From: Fortiea sp. LEGE XX443
GTDB taxonomy: Bacteria; Cyanobacteriota; Cyanobacteriia; Cyanobacteriales; Nostocaceae
Length of the DNA: 55,766 bases
Reading direction: 5' to 3'
Assembly (NCBI RefSeq): GCF_015206815.1
Contig: NZ_JADEXZ010000033.1
Span: forward strand, 1 to 55,766
A program made the translations under genes and the position numbers. Shown here piece after piece: positions 17,596-27,018 of the stretch. Numbering within the stretch: position 1 is the stretch's first letter; the number at the start of each line of letters is the position of its first letter. A model generated the notes under the pieces. The model made no database searches. It was not told the DNA's origin and saw nothing but the letters and a program-made list of their open reading frames with translations.

Positions 17596-17874
17596 TTTTT
17601 CATTTGTATGGAGTCTACTAAATATTGCCAATTCTGAAACACATTGACCAGTGAAAATCAAGATTTTAAGCTTAAAGTTAAGCTTTTTACTTATCTTTTT
17701 TTCAAAAAATTTACTTTGGTAATCCACTCGTATCGGTAAGTGAGAACAAAATCTTCAAAGCAGAGTCGCTTAGTCGAAGCATGAGAGTCATCTCATAGTA
17801 AGCCATCCGCTATCTCTTTTGGTAGCAGAAGTAGTAGTCAACATTCTGGAAGATGTGGGATTATAAAACAAGCT

Positions 17875-18726
17875 ATGCCTAATGAATTTTTAACTAATAC
17901 TGAATCGGCATGTACTGAGCCTGATAAAGTAATGATGCAGACTGCAAAGAATACTGGGGTACATAAACCCGAACCTACGGGAAGCGGTGATTCCTTAACT
18001 CAAAAAATGATTGATGCAAACACCTTAGCTAAAACCCGAAAGCTTTTAGATCATGCGATAGTATCAGCTTGGTACGCAGTCAAGTCGGAGCGCAGACCAC
18101 CAGCTTTAACCCCTACACGTTGGGTATGGCGGCTTGCAGGTTTTTATCATTTATGTCACTCCACTCCGCAACTGATGGAGGAAGCCAGAGAGCGTTTCGC
18201 TTCAGCCAATCGTCAGAGTTTGGCACAGTGGGCTGCACAAAAAGCTGTAGAAGAAGCAGGTCATGACCAACTCGCTCTACGGGATATTCAATCGATGGGG
18301 TATAGAGCTGAAGCTGTTGTACAAGCGTTTTATCCTCCAGCCGCCAAGGCTTTGATGGATTACTTCGCCCAAAGCGCACAGGACTCAGATCCAATTGATT
18401 GTGTGGGCTATTCCTATACGGCGGAACGTCTAGGGATATGTATAGGAGAAGGTTACATCCAAAAAGTGGAGTCATTGCTACCATCTGGTATCAATGCTAC
18501 TCGTTGCCTACGTGTACACAGCGCTATTAGCGCTACCGAGGTAGAACACGTAAAGGAAACAGTTGCGATGATTGCAGGGCTGACTTCCCAAGAGCGCGAT
18601 CGCTTGGCTAGAGCCTGTTACCAAGCCGCATTATTGCGTTTCAGCCCACCCCAAGAAGCTTATATATCAGATGAAGAGATTGAAAATGTCTTAAAACCAC
18701 TAGAGCTTACAGAAAACTATAACTGA
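17875..18726 (+). CDS. Heme-oxygenase-like diiron protein (iron-containing redox enzyme family)
   Basis: A 283-residue helical protein. After a Ser/Thr-rich N-terminus, helices from residue 50 carry a ligand set typical of heme-oxygenase-like diiron oxidases/oxygenases (HDO): E126 or E127 and H130 in AVEEAGHDQLALRD, E184 in YSYTAERLG, and H215 with E222/H225 in VHSAISATEVEHVKE. These enzymes (for example UndA, BesC and the SznF central domain) use a labile diiron centre and O2 to cleave or oxidise amino or fatty acids. Substrate here is unknown. A 73-residue repeat-bearing peptide follows 210 bp downstream and could be a partner or substrate; the spacer contains a MITE. Confidence 0.75.
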   Translation: MPNEFLTNTESACTEPDKVMMQTAKNTGVHKPEPTGSGDSLTQKMIDANTLAKTRKLLDHAIVSAWYAVKSERRPPALTPTRWVWRLAGFYHLCHSTPQLMEEARERFASANRQSLAQWAAQKAVEEAGHDQLALRDIQSMGYRAEAVVQAFYPPAAKALMDYFAQSAQDSDPIDCVGYSYTAERLGICIGEGYIQKVESLLPSGINATRCLRVHSAISATEVEHVKETVAMIAGLTSQERDRLARACYQAALLRFSPPQEAYISDEEIENVLKPLELTENYN

Positions 18727-18731
18727 GGCTT

Positions 18732-18846
18732 GGTTATCAACCAATACGGTTCAGTTAAGAAAAAAGTAGGTTGGGTTAGGCGTAGCGAAACCCAATCTAC
18801 AACAGTACTATTTTTAGGCTTAACTGAACTGTATTGGGTTATCAAC
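18732..18846. mobile_element. 95-bp MITE with 10-bp target-site duplication
   Basis: Terminal inverted repeats CAATACGGTTCAGTTAAG (18742-18759) and CTTAACTGAACTGTATTG (18819-18836) match with one mismatch. They are flanked by perfect 10-bp direct repeats GGTTATCAAC at 18732-18741 and 18837-18846, as left by transposition. The interior has a second palindromic part around GGGTTAGGCGTAGCGAAACCC. There is no coding capacity. The duplication length is compatible with IS4-like transposases acting in trans. Confidence 0.85.
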
Positions 18847-18936
18847 TACTGACGTACTCACCAAACAACCAAGCTGAAGCTGTGTAGAAAAGTTTTAACA
18901 ACATATAATTCAGTGCAATTAGCCAGAGAAAAGACA

Positions 18937-19158
18937 ATGAAAACAGCAACATCAACAACTACAGCTATCGAGCAGCAATCTTTGAGTTCTCATGATTCTG
19001 TTATCAAGCAACAATCTTTGAATTCTCATGACTCTGCTAGTAACTTCAGCGAAAGTAGCTTAGATACTTTGGATGACACAGAGTTTGAGTTAGAAAGAAT
19101 TATGTTTGAGGAATTTGCACATGGATTGCCCAGCGACATTCCTATGGCTGATTTTTAG
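18937..19158 (+). CDS. Small acidic peptide with internal repeat, possible partner of HDO protein
   Basis: A 73-residue product starting MKTATSTTTA. ATG 18937 is preferred over the in-frame GTG at 18913 because an AGAGAAAAG site precedes it. Residues 13-32 contain a tandem repeat (QQSLSSHDSVIK then QQSLNSHDSASN), and the DNA of the two units is also close. The C-terminal half is strongly acidic and ends LPSDIPMADF. No Cys, no membrane segment and no signal peptide. It resembles in size and composition a ribosomally made precursor or a regulatory peptide, but I do not recognise the family. It lies downstream of the diiron gene in the same direction. Confidence 0.6.
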   Translation: MKTATSTTTAIEQQSLSSHDSVIKQQSLNSHDSASNFSESSLDTLDDTEFELERIMFEEFAHGLPSDIPMADF

Positions 19159-19210
19159 TTTTTGTCTATCTACACAATTTTATGAACAGACCTTGAGTTC
19201 ACTAGTGGGT

Positions 19211-19303
19211 ATCCCTCAATTGTCTAGTCTGTGATACGTAAGTGTTTAAAAACACTTAAAGCTATTTAAACTCAAAGACTATAAAAGTTAGACAATTAGG
19301 GAT
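19211..19303. repeat. Inverted-repeat element (MITE-like)
   Basis: ATCCCTCAATTGTCTA (19211-19226) is the reverse complement, with one base missing, of TAGACAATTAGGGAT (19289-19303). An inner perfect hairpin AAGTGTTT (19240-19247) / AAACACTT (19250-19257) lies between. No target duplication was recognised. Confidence 0.6.
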
Positions 19304-19430
19304 TGACACTGATGAAGCAGAAACATCTTTTGTCTACTGACAGGATATTTTAAACAACTGTGTAGTGGACTTCGCCAGATTGGTAAAATTTTCACTGGTT
19401 TGGAATAACTGCTAACCGAGGTTATTTTTC

Positions 19431-22400
19431 TTAAGCAATTGCCCCTAAACCTTTGAGAGTAGCGATAGTTGCGGAAGTTAAGCCTGTAATCCCCCGAATA
19501 TTCATTCCCTCGTAAAATTTCTTAGCTTTCAACGTTTTTAAGCATTCGTCCAAGCTGATATCCCAAAGTCGAATCGTTTCATCAGCACCACTGCTGGCTA
19601 AAGTTAGATTATCTGGGCTAAAAGCAATTGACCAGACCCAAGCTGAATGCCCACGTAATGTTCTTTGACATTCACCTGTATCCACATCCCATAACTTAAT
19701 GGTGTAATCGGAGCTGCTACTAGCTAGAATCTGACCGTCTCGACTAAAAACGACTGCTTTAACAATACTATTTGCACAAACCTCAAAAGTTTGTATACAG
19801 ATGCCACTTTTAACATTCCACAACCGGATTGTTCCGTCATAACTGGCACTTGCCAGCAGTTCGCCATTAGGGCTAAAAGCGATTGACCAAACCCAATTCG
19901 TATGTCCCTCTAATGTTTGTTTGCACTCACCAGTGTTTACATCCCATAACTTGACTGTTTGATCCCAAGCACCACTTGCCAGTGTCTTCCCTTGAGGACT
20001 AAAGGCAACTGACTGAACAGCAGCATGATGTCCCTGAAGAATTTGTAAGGCTTGACCCGTATTAACATCCCACAACCTAATTGTTTGATCGTCACTGCCA
20101 CTCGCCAACATCTGACCATCAGAACTGAAAGCAATTGACTGGACGGCGGCACGATGTTCCTGAAAAGTTTGCAAAGCTTGACCCGTATTAACATCCCACA
20201 ATCTGATTGTTTGATCATCACTGCCGCTTGCCAATGTTTGCCCGTTTGGGCTACAGGTTACCGATCTAACCGCAGCACAATGTCCTGGAAAAGTTTGCAA
20301 TACTTTACCTGTATTGACATCCCATAACCTTACTATGCGGTCATGGCTCCCACTTACCAAAAACTGACCATCCGGACTGTAAGCAACTGACCAGACCTGA
20401 CTAGTATATCCACTGAAAGTTTTGAGACATTGACCAGTAGTAACGTTCCATAGCTTTACTGTTTGATCGTCACCGCCACTAGCAAGAATATCTCCTCGCA
20501 GACTAAAAGCGACGGAAAATACCCAACTCGAATGTCCCTGAAGGGTTTTCAGGCATTGACCAGTATTGAAATCCCATAATTTTACTGTTTGATCCAGACT
20601 ACCACTAGCGATGAGATTGCCTTGAGGATTAATGGCAAGTGACCAGACCGCAGCATGATGCCCTTGTAAAGTTTTGACACATTCACCAGTATTGAAATCC
20701 CATAACTTTATCGTCTGGTCATCACTGCTACTCACCATTGTTTGACCATCAGGGCTGATACTGATTGAGCGTATTCCATCAAGATGCCCATGTAAAATTT
20801 TCAGACATTTACCAGTGCTGACATCCCATAATCGGATTGTGTCATCATCACTACTGCTGACCAGCGTCTTGCCATCTAGAGTAAAAATATTACAGACTAT
20901 CCAACTTGTATGTCCCTGAAAGGTTTTTAGGCATTCACCAGTGCTAACACTCCATAGCTTGATCAGATGATCATTACTACCACTTGTTAGTGTTTTACCA
21001 TCTGGGCTAAAGGCTACTGTCCATACTTCATGTTCGTGTCCTTGTAAAGTTTGAAGGCATTGACCTGTATTCACATCCCACAACTTCACGGTGTGGTCAC
21101 TACTACTACTGGCAAGAATACTACTATCAGGACTAAAGGCAAGCGATGGAACCCAGTTTGTATGTCCCTTACAAATTAAAACTTGTCTCCAATTTGAAAC
21201 TTGGTATAAGCGAATCTCACCATTGGTATCCCCTGTAGCTAAAAATTTGCCATCAGGGCTAAAGGCGACTGAGCCAATACCAGCGAAGGTTTCAGTAAAA
21301 ACAGACTTAGCTAAATCAGCATTTTGAAAATTGACATTGTGCAATTTTACATTCCGTAAGTCTGCTTGCCAAACCGTCAATTCGGAAAAATCATAGCCTG
21401 TTAAATCTGTTTGCAGTTGACAAAGCAAATTGAGAATATTTCCACCTGTGTATCCTGGTTCTTGCGGTGATTCTTGTCTTAGCTTGAATAAAATTTTAGT
21501 TAATTGCTTTTCAATACCTTTTTTGCTTCTCAATATTGTGAGCAACCCATCAATAACTGGTTTGAGGATAAGGCGAATTTGAGTTTCTCTGATGTAGTCT
21601 TTGGTACTTGCTTTAATCAGAGCGTGACATCTCAAAAGCTGAATATTCTCAGTTGCAATCTCTTCACAGACTCGCTCTATTAATATCTGAGTCACATATT
21701 CCATGACTACAGGTTGTAAGGTGAAAGTAGCTGTACTTTTTTCAACTAGCGATCGCCTAACCAAAGATTCTAGAGCCTCTAGTAATTTTTGTGATGGCAC
21801 TGGGGACAAAATATCATCTCGTAAGTCTGATAGCGCCACTGGTTCACAATTAATTGCTAACCAATACATTATTTCTTGTTCTAAATCTGACAAGCGCTCA
21901 AACTGCTGGTCTAAAATATCACGAATATCTCCAAAAATAACTGTATTTTGTTGCAAAAACTCAGTTACATTTCCGCCAAACACATCTTCAATGGTTGTAG
22001 CAACTATCTTTAAAGCCAATGGATTACCTCCATAGGACTCAATCATTGCTTTCCATTCATCTTCTGCGGCTGATAACCCCTTAACTTTTAAAATTTCCTT
22101 CCCTTCCACTACCTTCAAACCACTTAATTGTAAGGAGTGAACTGGTAGTGTTTCTCCTTCTAATAGTGCCACCTCTTGAGGTTTTTCCCGACTAGTTAGT
22201 ACTAAGCAACTTTGGTGAGTGGCTTCTCCTAAACGTCTGAAAAGCTCACCATATCCCTCATATCCTTCTCGATATTTTCCCGCTCGACTCCCATAACGTA
22301 GAATTGACTCTGCATTATCAAGTATCAACAGACAGCGATGATTTCGTAGATAATCAATTAGACGGGAAACTCTATCGCTGAAACTTTCTGGTAAGTTGCC

Positions 22401-22949
22401 TTCTGTTTCTTGCTCGTCAGATAAAAATTGGAGTATCTGAGTTAGTATAGCTTTCACCGGTGGAGCTTCTCGGAGCGATCGCCAAACAACATATTCAAAG
22501 TCTTCCTGAATCTGTTGAGCCAGCTTTACAGACAGAGCCGTTTTTCCAATGCCACCCATTCCTAATAATGCTACCAATTGGCAGCGCTCATCGAGAATCC
22601 ATTGGTCTAATATGGTAAGCTCCTCTTTACGTCCATAAAAAAACGATATAAAGTTAGCATCTCCCCAATCCAGACGAGTATTTGAGCTTAAATAGTCACT
22701 TTCTTCTATTTTTAAGTTAAAAACTGAAAATAGCTTTTCTAGGGTTTTTTTATCAACGCCTCCTTCTCGATTTAGTACTTTTGAGATTGTACTTGGATGT
22801 AAACCTGAAAGTGTGCTTATATCTTCAAGTGTGTAACTATTGCCAAAATTTTCTTGTGCTTCTGATTTCCGCTTTGCGTCTTGAAGTTTTTGCAAACCCC
22901 TAGTAGTAAGTACAACTCCTCGCTTGCGTCTCCAATTCTGTAATACCAT
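19431..22949 (-). CDS. STAND protein: HTH, NB-ARC NTPase and 14 WD40 repeats
   Basis: A 1172-residue NLR-like signal-transduction ATPase. Residues about 40-80 form a Cro/LacI-like helix-turn-helix ([20 protein letters not shown]). The NB-ARC/NACHT domain follows: P-loop GMGGIGKTA at 130-138, Walker [11 protein letters not shown] near 210 and LVLTSREKP near 250. After a helical linker comes a short pentapeptide-like stretch ([20 protein letters not shown]), then 14 WD40 repeats, enough for two seven-bladed propellers. Such proteins oligomerise on ligand binding; some bacterial relatives act in phage defence, others in regulation. No effector domain besides the HTH is visible. Neighbouring WD40 repeats 8-10 are almost identical in DNA, showing recent repeat exchange. 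The gene appears alone, convergent with the small peptide gene. Confidence 0.93.
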   Translation of the reverse strand: MVLQNWRRKRGVVLTTRGLQKLQDAKRKSEAQENFGNSYTLEDISTLSGLHPSTISKVLNREGGVDKKTLEKLFSVFNLKIEESDYLSSNTRLDWGDANFISFFYGRKEELTILDQWILDERCQLVALLGMGGIGKTALSVKLAQQIQEDFEYVVWRSLREAPPVKAILTQILQFLSDEQETEGNLPESFSDRVSRLIDYLRNHRCLLILDNAESILRYGSRAGKYREGYEGYGELFRRLGEATHQSCLVLTSREKPQEVALLEGETLPVHSLQLSGLKVVEGKEILKVKGLSAAEDEWKAMIESYGGNPLALKIVATTIEDVFGGNVTEFLQQNTVIFGDIRDILDQQFERLSDLEQEIMYWLAINCEPVALSDLRDDILSPVPSQKLLEALESLVRRSLVEKSTATFTLQPVVMEYVTQILIERVCEEIATENIQLLRCHALIKASTKDYIRETQIRLILKPVIDGLLTILRSKKGIEKQLTKILFKLRQESPQEPGYTGGNILNLLCQLQTDLTGYDFSELTVWQADLRNVKLHNVNFQNADLAKSVFTETFAGIGSVAFSPDGKFLATGDTNGEIRLYQVSNWRQVLICKGHTNWVPSLAFSPDSSILASSSSDHTVKLWDVNTGQCLQTLQGHEHEVWTVAFSPDGKTLTSGSNDHLIKLWSVSTGECLKTFQGHTSWIVCNIFTLDGKTLVSSSDDDTIRLWDVSTGKCLKILHGHLDGIRSISISPDGQTMVSSSDDQTIKLWDFNTGECVKTLQGHHAAVWSLAINPQGNLIASGSLDQTVKLWDFNTGQCLKTLQGHSSWVFSVAFSLRGDILASGGDDQTVKLWNVTTGQCLKTFSGYTSQVWSVAYSPDGQFLVSGSHDRIVRLWDVNTGKVLQTFPGHCAAVRSVTCSPNGQTLASGSDDQTIRLWDVNTGQALQTFQEHRAAVQSIAFSSDGQMLASGSDDQTIRLWDVNTGQALQILQGHHAAVQSVAFSPQGKTLASGAWDQTVKLWDVNTGECKQTLEGHTNWVWSIAFSPNGELLASASYDGTIRLWNVKSGICIQTFEVCANSIVKAVVFSRDGQILASSSSDYTIKLWDVDTGECQRTLRGHSAWVWSIAFSPDNLTLASSGADETIRLWDISLDECLKTLKAKKFYEGMNIRGITGLTSATIATLKGLGAIA

Positions 22950-23169
22950 GTATTAAAAATGTCTCAACTGTAACTTCACTCTGATATTCTTGGCTTTCTA
23001 ACTAAATAATGTACTAATTCTGAATTCTCAAAAATTTATGGTTCAAAATCCTGCTCTCAAGCTGGTTTCATTATTTTTAATAAAACGTCCTTAGCTTGAC
23101 ATTACACAAAATTACTCTGAATTTATCAAAATATAATTCAGGAGTTAGAATTCATTCGGAATTAACTAC

Positions 23170-23233
23170 GTCTGATGAGATAAGTCGGTGAGTCTGGTAC
23201 TGCGGGGGAGTTAGCCCGACTTAGGTCTGAATC
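23170..23233. ncRNA. Possible structured RNA or element end
   Basis: TAAGTCGG (23181-23188) pairs perfectly with CCGACTTA (23216-23223) around a 27-base G-rich loop, and GTCTGA occurs just outside both arms (23170-23175 and 23225-23230). It is GC-richer than its surroundings. It could be an RNA or an end of a mobile element; no known family was recognised. Confidence 0.3.
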
Positions 23234-23250
23234 TCCTACTGATTGATTTT

Positions 23251-23376
23251 ATAAGTAGAAAGGTGCAAATAGACCGAACTATGTAACAGAAAGTAAAGTA
23301 GCTTGAAAATCTCTTCCCTTCTGCTTTCTGCCTCCTGCCTTGTCATAACGACAATTTTTAACACCGACCTACTTAT
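23251..23376 (+). repeat. 126-bp dispersed element, copy 1 of 3
   Basis: Begins ATAAGTAG and ends CTACTTAT, an exact 8-bp inverted terminus, and contains GGTGCAAATAGACCGAACTA, a pyrimidine-rich CTTCCCTTCTGC stretch and TTGTCATAACGACAA. Related copies lie at 36237-36359 (inverted) and 55470-55599. Non-coding, MITE-like. Confidence 0.85.
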
Positions 23377-23774
23377 ATTCAATCTTGACTTCTGAATCCT
23401 TCTTCAAATTTGCTAACTTGTATAATTGCGCTTTTACGCACAAGAGCAGATATATTAAACAGAATTTGCGCTGTATCTTAGCATATACTGTAGCAACTAT
23501 CATAGTGAAAATAGTTATTAGTACCTTCGGAGTGCATGTGGCTGAAGGTAACTTTGTTTACTGCCGATCTCCGCGGCCTAATCATTTTTATTACTTAATT
23601 ATTTTCAGTTCTAATTATACTCTTCTGCGATGTTATGTTAATGCGGGATCTGTATTTGATCATGCAGGTAAAAGTTTTGTCTGGAGTAGCCTGACTGTTG
23701 TAACAACCAAAAAAATCAATTTATTGAGAAAATCAGAAATTTATCCTTAAAAAAGGTAAAAATTAAAATCAACA

Positions 23775-23796
23775 TTCCCAGACAGTAGCCTGGGAA
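23775..23796. repeat. Small palindromic repeat
   Basis: TTCCCAG (23775-23781) and CTGGGAA (23790-23796) with an 8-base loop, followed by CGAG. This CTCGTTCCCAGGC-type unit is a common dispersed palindrome in cyanobacteria. It may also end transcription of the neighbouring channel gene on the minus strand. Confidence 0.55.
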
Positions 23797-23850
23797 CGAG
23801 TGTTCTATTTTCAATTAAAATGTGCCTATAGTTAAGCACTAATGGTTTAT

Positions 23851-25497
23851 TTAGCTCTTACCTTTAAACGAATCTAGCCACTCTTTTACTTGCTCGCGGG
23901 CAATATCGCGGCCACCGAGACCAAAAGCTAAAGCAATAGCTACTGCGATCCCACCGAGTAATAATCCAAATGCTAAATTCACAATATCGCTGGCAACCCC
24001 AATTTGTTGTAGGGCCATTGCCGAAATTAAGGTAATAATCGCAATTCTGGCTACTTGAGCTAAAATCCGGCCCTGGCGATCGCCGGAACTACTAATCAAA
24101 CTAAAAGCGAGATTTGCCAAAAACAAGCCCACAGCAAATACAATTAATCCTGCTAAAATTCGCCCCATGATAATTAAAATGCCAGTGACCAGTGTTGTCA
24201 GCGCCGGAATATTTAAGATATTGACAGCTGCCACTGTGGCAAATAGCATGATCACGACTAAAGTAACAATCCCAGCAATTTCTGAGGGTGTGCGGATTGG
24301 TGCTAATGGTTCAGTTTCTGTGTAGATTGTTTGCCTAGCAGGTAATGGTAAACCCAATGCTGTAAAAATATTGTTAAAGCCCAAACTAGTGAGAATGCTA
24401 GTGACTAAATCTCCAACAAAGCGCCCGACAAAAAAGGCAATCATTAAAATTGCCACGGCTGTAAAGATAGCAGGCAAAGTATTAAGAATCTGTTGCAGCA
24501 TGGTAATTGCCGGCACAGATATTGCTTCAATTTTTAAAGCATTGAGAGCCGCGATCGCAACCGGGATCAAAATTAAAACATAGACAATTGTGCCGCTAAT
24601 TGTTGATAAAGACTGTACGCCCATTGAAGACGAAAGTCCAAACCGACTGCCTAAATGGTCTACGCCAGTTGTTGCTAACAGGTTAGTAACAATCCGTCGG
24701 ACAATATTAGCGAGAAACCAGCCCAAGACCGCAATTAAAATTGCCGCCAAAATATTGGGTAAAATCGACAGAATCTCGGTAATCAGTGCTTGCACTGGTA
24801 ATAGAGCCTGCCTGAGTCCGAGAGTATCGAGAACTGGGATGAGAAACAGTAAAAAGATAAACCAATATAGGGCATTGGAGATCGTGTCACTCAACGAGAT
24901 GCGATCAAGACTAATACTATCTTCGGGTGATTCTTGATTTAAACGCTCATCTAGCTTGAGTGCTTGCAATCCGCGCAAAGTCACAATTTTGACAATACTG
25001 GCTAATACCCAAGCCGCTCCTAAAATTACTCCCGCACCTACCACTTTTGGCAAAAAGCCAATGATTTGGTCAAGGAAACTATTTAGTGGTCGAGAGGCTA
25101 CCTCTAGCCCTAATGCTTGCAAGACAGCAACTACCGTCAGTAAGATAATGCTCCAAAAGACCAAACTAGAGATTAACTTCTCTACTTGGGGAACATCTTT
25201 GCGTCCCGTCACCCCTGAGGCAATTCGGTTATCTATATTCGTGCGATTCAAAACTCCTCTTGTAACTGCGGCAACGCTGGCAGCAATTAGTATACCAACC
25301 AACAAAATTGCTGCTGCTCCTAGCAATCGGGGTGTATACAGAATAACTTGTTGCCCAATTCCTTGTAGTTCTGCAATTCCTTGATTGACTTCTGGTTGCT
25401 CCAGTGGCAGGCTGGGCGATTGTGATAAAAATTGCTGCCCCCTCATCGACAAACCAATGTCTATCAACTGGTTTATTCCTGGCCAAGTTGTGTTCAT
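23851..25497 (-). CDS. Mechanosensitive ion channel-like membrane protein
   Basis: A 548-residue inner-membrane protein with four or five similar modules, each a long hydrophobic helix pair: LGAAAILLVGILIAASVAAV, FLPKVVGAGVILGAAWVLAS, ILPNILAAILIAVLGWFLAN, TLPAIFTAVAILMIAFFVGR and a last IMGRILAGLIVFAVGLFLAN. This repetition and the Gly/Ala-rich helices fit the conserved TM-helix repeat (PF05552) of MscS-related cyanobacterial proteins. The end (LLLGGIAVAIALAFGLGGRD then IAREQVKEWL) looks like the MscS pore helix region, but a full cytoplasmic MscS vestibule is missing. Probable role in osmotic adaptation. Monocistronic. Confidence 0.82.
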   Translation of the reverse strand: MNTTWPGINQLIDIGLSMRGQQFLSQSPSLPLEQPEVNQGIAELQGIGQQVILYTPRLLGAAAILLVGILIAASVAAVTRGVLNRTNIDNRIASGVTGRKDVPQVEKLISSLVFWSIILLTVVAVLQALGLEVASRPLNSFLDQIIGFLPKVVGAGVILGAAWVLASIVKIVTLRGLQALKLDERLNQESPEDSISLDRISLSDTISNALYWFIFLLFLIPVLDTLGLRQALLPVQALITEILSILPNILAAILIAVLGWFLANIVRRIVTNLLATTGVDHLGSRFGLSSSMGVQSLSTISGTIVYVLILIPVAIAALNALKIEAISVPAITMLQQILNTLPAIFTAVAILMIAFFVGRFVGDLVTSILTSLGFNNIFTALGLPLPARQTIYTETEPLAPIRTPSEIAGIVTLVVIMLFATVAAVNILNIPALTTLVTGILIIMGRILAGLIVFAVGLFLANLAFSLISSSGDRQGRILAQVARIAIITLISAMALQQIGVASDIVNLAFGLLLGGIAVAIALAFGLGGRDIAREQVKEWLDSFKGKS

Positions 25498-25773
25498 GGT
25501 TTTCTGAAATTAAAACTACATATTCGCCAAAAACACTTGTCAACTCAGTAGAGTAAATTTGATGAGACAAAATTACACTCTAGTGAGTTCACGTCTGTTT
25601 TGCGTATCAATTTACCAGTAAATATATATATGCAACTGATATGTAGGCTAATTTGTTACAAATGAAAAAATTTTTTGAATTTTGACTATGGATTTTTCTT
25701 GGGTAAAAATACGATTGTCTGTCACATAAATGTAGCTTGCAGACAACAGCAAATTTTGGGTTAATCTAAGGGC

Positions 25774-26226
25774 ATGACACAAGTTTTTGAGCAATCAATT
25801 CAAATTAACGCCACAGCGGCGATTGTAGAGCGTTGTATTACCGATTTAGCTCTGATGTCTCGCTGGCTAAATCCTGTGCTACGTTGCGAACCTGCGGGTG
25901 AAATTTGGAGTACTGATTTAGGCAGTCAAAGTCGCTTTATAATTCAAATTCCACTCGTTAAACCGACTCTGAACAGCGTTGTAGTAGAAAGACGACCCGG
26001 TTTAGTTGTCTGGGAATTTCAGGGATTTTTTCAAGGACGCGATCGCTGGGAATGCCAACCTGTGGAAAAGGGAACGTGCTTATTAAATCGTTTTGAATTT
26101 AATGTTCCCAATCCCTTGATTAATTGGGGATTCAACAATTTTGCGGCATCTTGGACAAAAGAAGACATGCAAGCTCAACTGCGTCGCCTAAAACGCGTCG
26201 CTGAAGAAGTTCAAATTAGTCAATAG
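25774..26226 (+). CDS. SRPBCC-fold (START/polyketide-cyclase-like) protein
   Basis: A 150-residue protein with the helix-grip layout: VFEQSIQINATAAIVERCIT at the front, MSRWLNPVLRCEP, a string of strands (SRFIIQIPLVKPTLNSVVVE, LVVWEFQGFFQGRDRWECQP), LLNRFEFNVPNP and a long C-terminal helix KEDMQAQLRRLKRVAEE. The family binds hydrophobic ligands. No catalytic residue can be assigned. Stands alone between spacers. Confidence 0.8.
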   Translation: MTQVFEQSIQINATAAIVERCITDLALMSRWLNPVLRCEPAGEIWSTDLGSQSRFIIQIPLVKPTLNSVVVERRPGLVVWEFQGFFQGRDRWECQPVEKGTCLLNRFEFNVPNPLINWGFNNFAASWTKEDMQAQLRRLKRVAEEVQISQ

Positions 26227-26482
26227 TCATTTGTCATTTTCTTCCAGTACCCAATATTTTATCCCAAGCAAATTAGGTTAAGTAGATAATCTCCGTATAT
26301 CCGTGTCTCTGCATCCCCGCGTCTCTGTTTACCCTTCACCATCTCCGTATTCTCTCATCTGTTGATTACGCAAATGCGCTGATCCTCAAATTGCCCATCT
26401 TCATAAATTCAGCAAAATCACGGTTACGCTGAATTGGGGTTCTGATCAAAACTGCAAACATCCAGTTTATTAGGGTGCAATT

Positions 26483-26728
26483 ATGACTAGCCCTGCGATG
26501 AGATTTATTAGAGTCAATCTGGAAATGGCAAAAGAGGTAGCTCACAAATGGGAGCAAGCTTCATACAGTCAAACCAGTGCTTACTGTTTGGATATTTTAA
26601 AAGAACTAGGGTTTCCTAGTGCTGAACTTCCTGTTAACTTACAAACTCGTGAAGAACAGTTAAATTTCATCGCAGGCTTTGCTTCATATGCTTTTGGGGA
26701 GGTACAAAATGTCCAAGGCGCTAATTGA
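26483..26728 (+). CDS. Small hypothetical protein, first of coupled pair
   Basis: An 81-residue protein beginning MTSPAMRFIRVNLEMAKEVA. Predicted mostly helical, with a YSQTSAYCLDILKELGFPSA segment. No recognised family. Its 3' end overlaps the next gene by 20 bases and contains that gene's ribosome site (GGGGAGG), so the two are translationally coupled. A clear terminator follows the pair at 27019-27052. Confidence 0.6.
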   Translation: MTSPAMRFIRVNLEMAKEVAHKWEQASYSQTSAYCLDILKELGFPSAELPVNLQTREEQLNFIAGFASYAFGEVQNVQGAN

Positions 26729-26981
26729 AGAAGTTTTTAATGAGTCAGAATGGGCAGAAGAGACTGCTTTACCAGCAACAGATAGGGAATTAATATTGCT
26801 AACAGAAAGAATTTCCCAATTTGAAATTCCCATACAGGTTTTTTTGCAAGCTGTGGCTATAGCGGCTTACGATTGTGAAGCGGCTTTTCGTTACGCTGAT
26901 AATTATCTAATTACTCATAAGAAGAATAAGCGCAAAAAATTACGTCTGTTCCAGCCTTTGCATAATTTTGAAAATAATTGA
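26709..26981 (+). CDS. Small hypothetical protein, second of coupled pair
   Basis: A 90-residue protein; start taken as the ATG at 26709 (MSKALIEEVFNESEWAEETA) because GGGGAGG lies 7 bases upstream; an ATG at 26679 in frame lacks such a site. Acidic N-terminal half, Lys-rich tail (THKKNKRKKLRLF). The middle, QVFLQAVAIAAYDCEAAFRY, forms a likely amphipathic helix. Family not recognised. It could be a toxin-antitoxin type pair by layout only; neither product shows a known toxin fold. Confidence 0.6.
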   Translation: MSKALIEEVFNESEWAEETALPATDRELILLTERISQFEIPIQVFLQAVAIAAYDCEAAFRYADNYLITHKKNKRKKLRLFQPLHNFENN

Positions 26982-27018
26982 AAATTGAACTTGACTTATC
27001 CGAATTCCTTCTCTTTGA

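Larger units (their letters stand above)
22950..23850. other. Long spacer with several dispersed elements, no supported gene
   Basis: 901 bp. Contains a structured segment at 23170-23233, copy 1 of a 126-bp family at 23251-23376, and a small palindrome at 23775-23796. A TTG-started 121-codon frame at 23385-23750 has no family features and is not called. Confidence 0.6.

Noticed and set aside
23170-23235. Hammerhead ribozyme (CTGATGAG core next to a stem)
   Set aside because: CTGATGAG is followed by a good stem, but the required GAAA on the other side of the stem is missing (GGTCTGAATC is found instead).
23385-23750. 121-codon plus-strand frame
   Set aside because: TTG start, no ribosome site, no family features; it lies among repeats.
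26483-26981. Naming the small coupled pair as a toxin-antitoxin system
   Set aside because: Only the gene layout suggests it; neither protein shows a known toxin or antitoxin fold.
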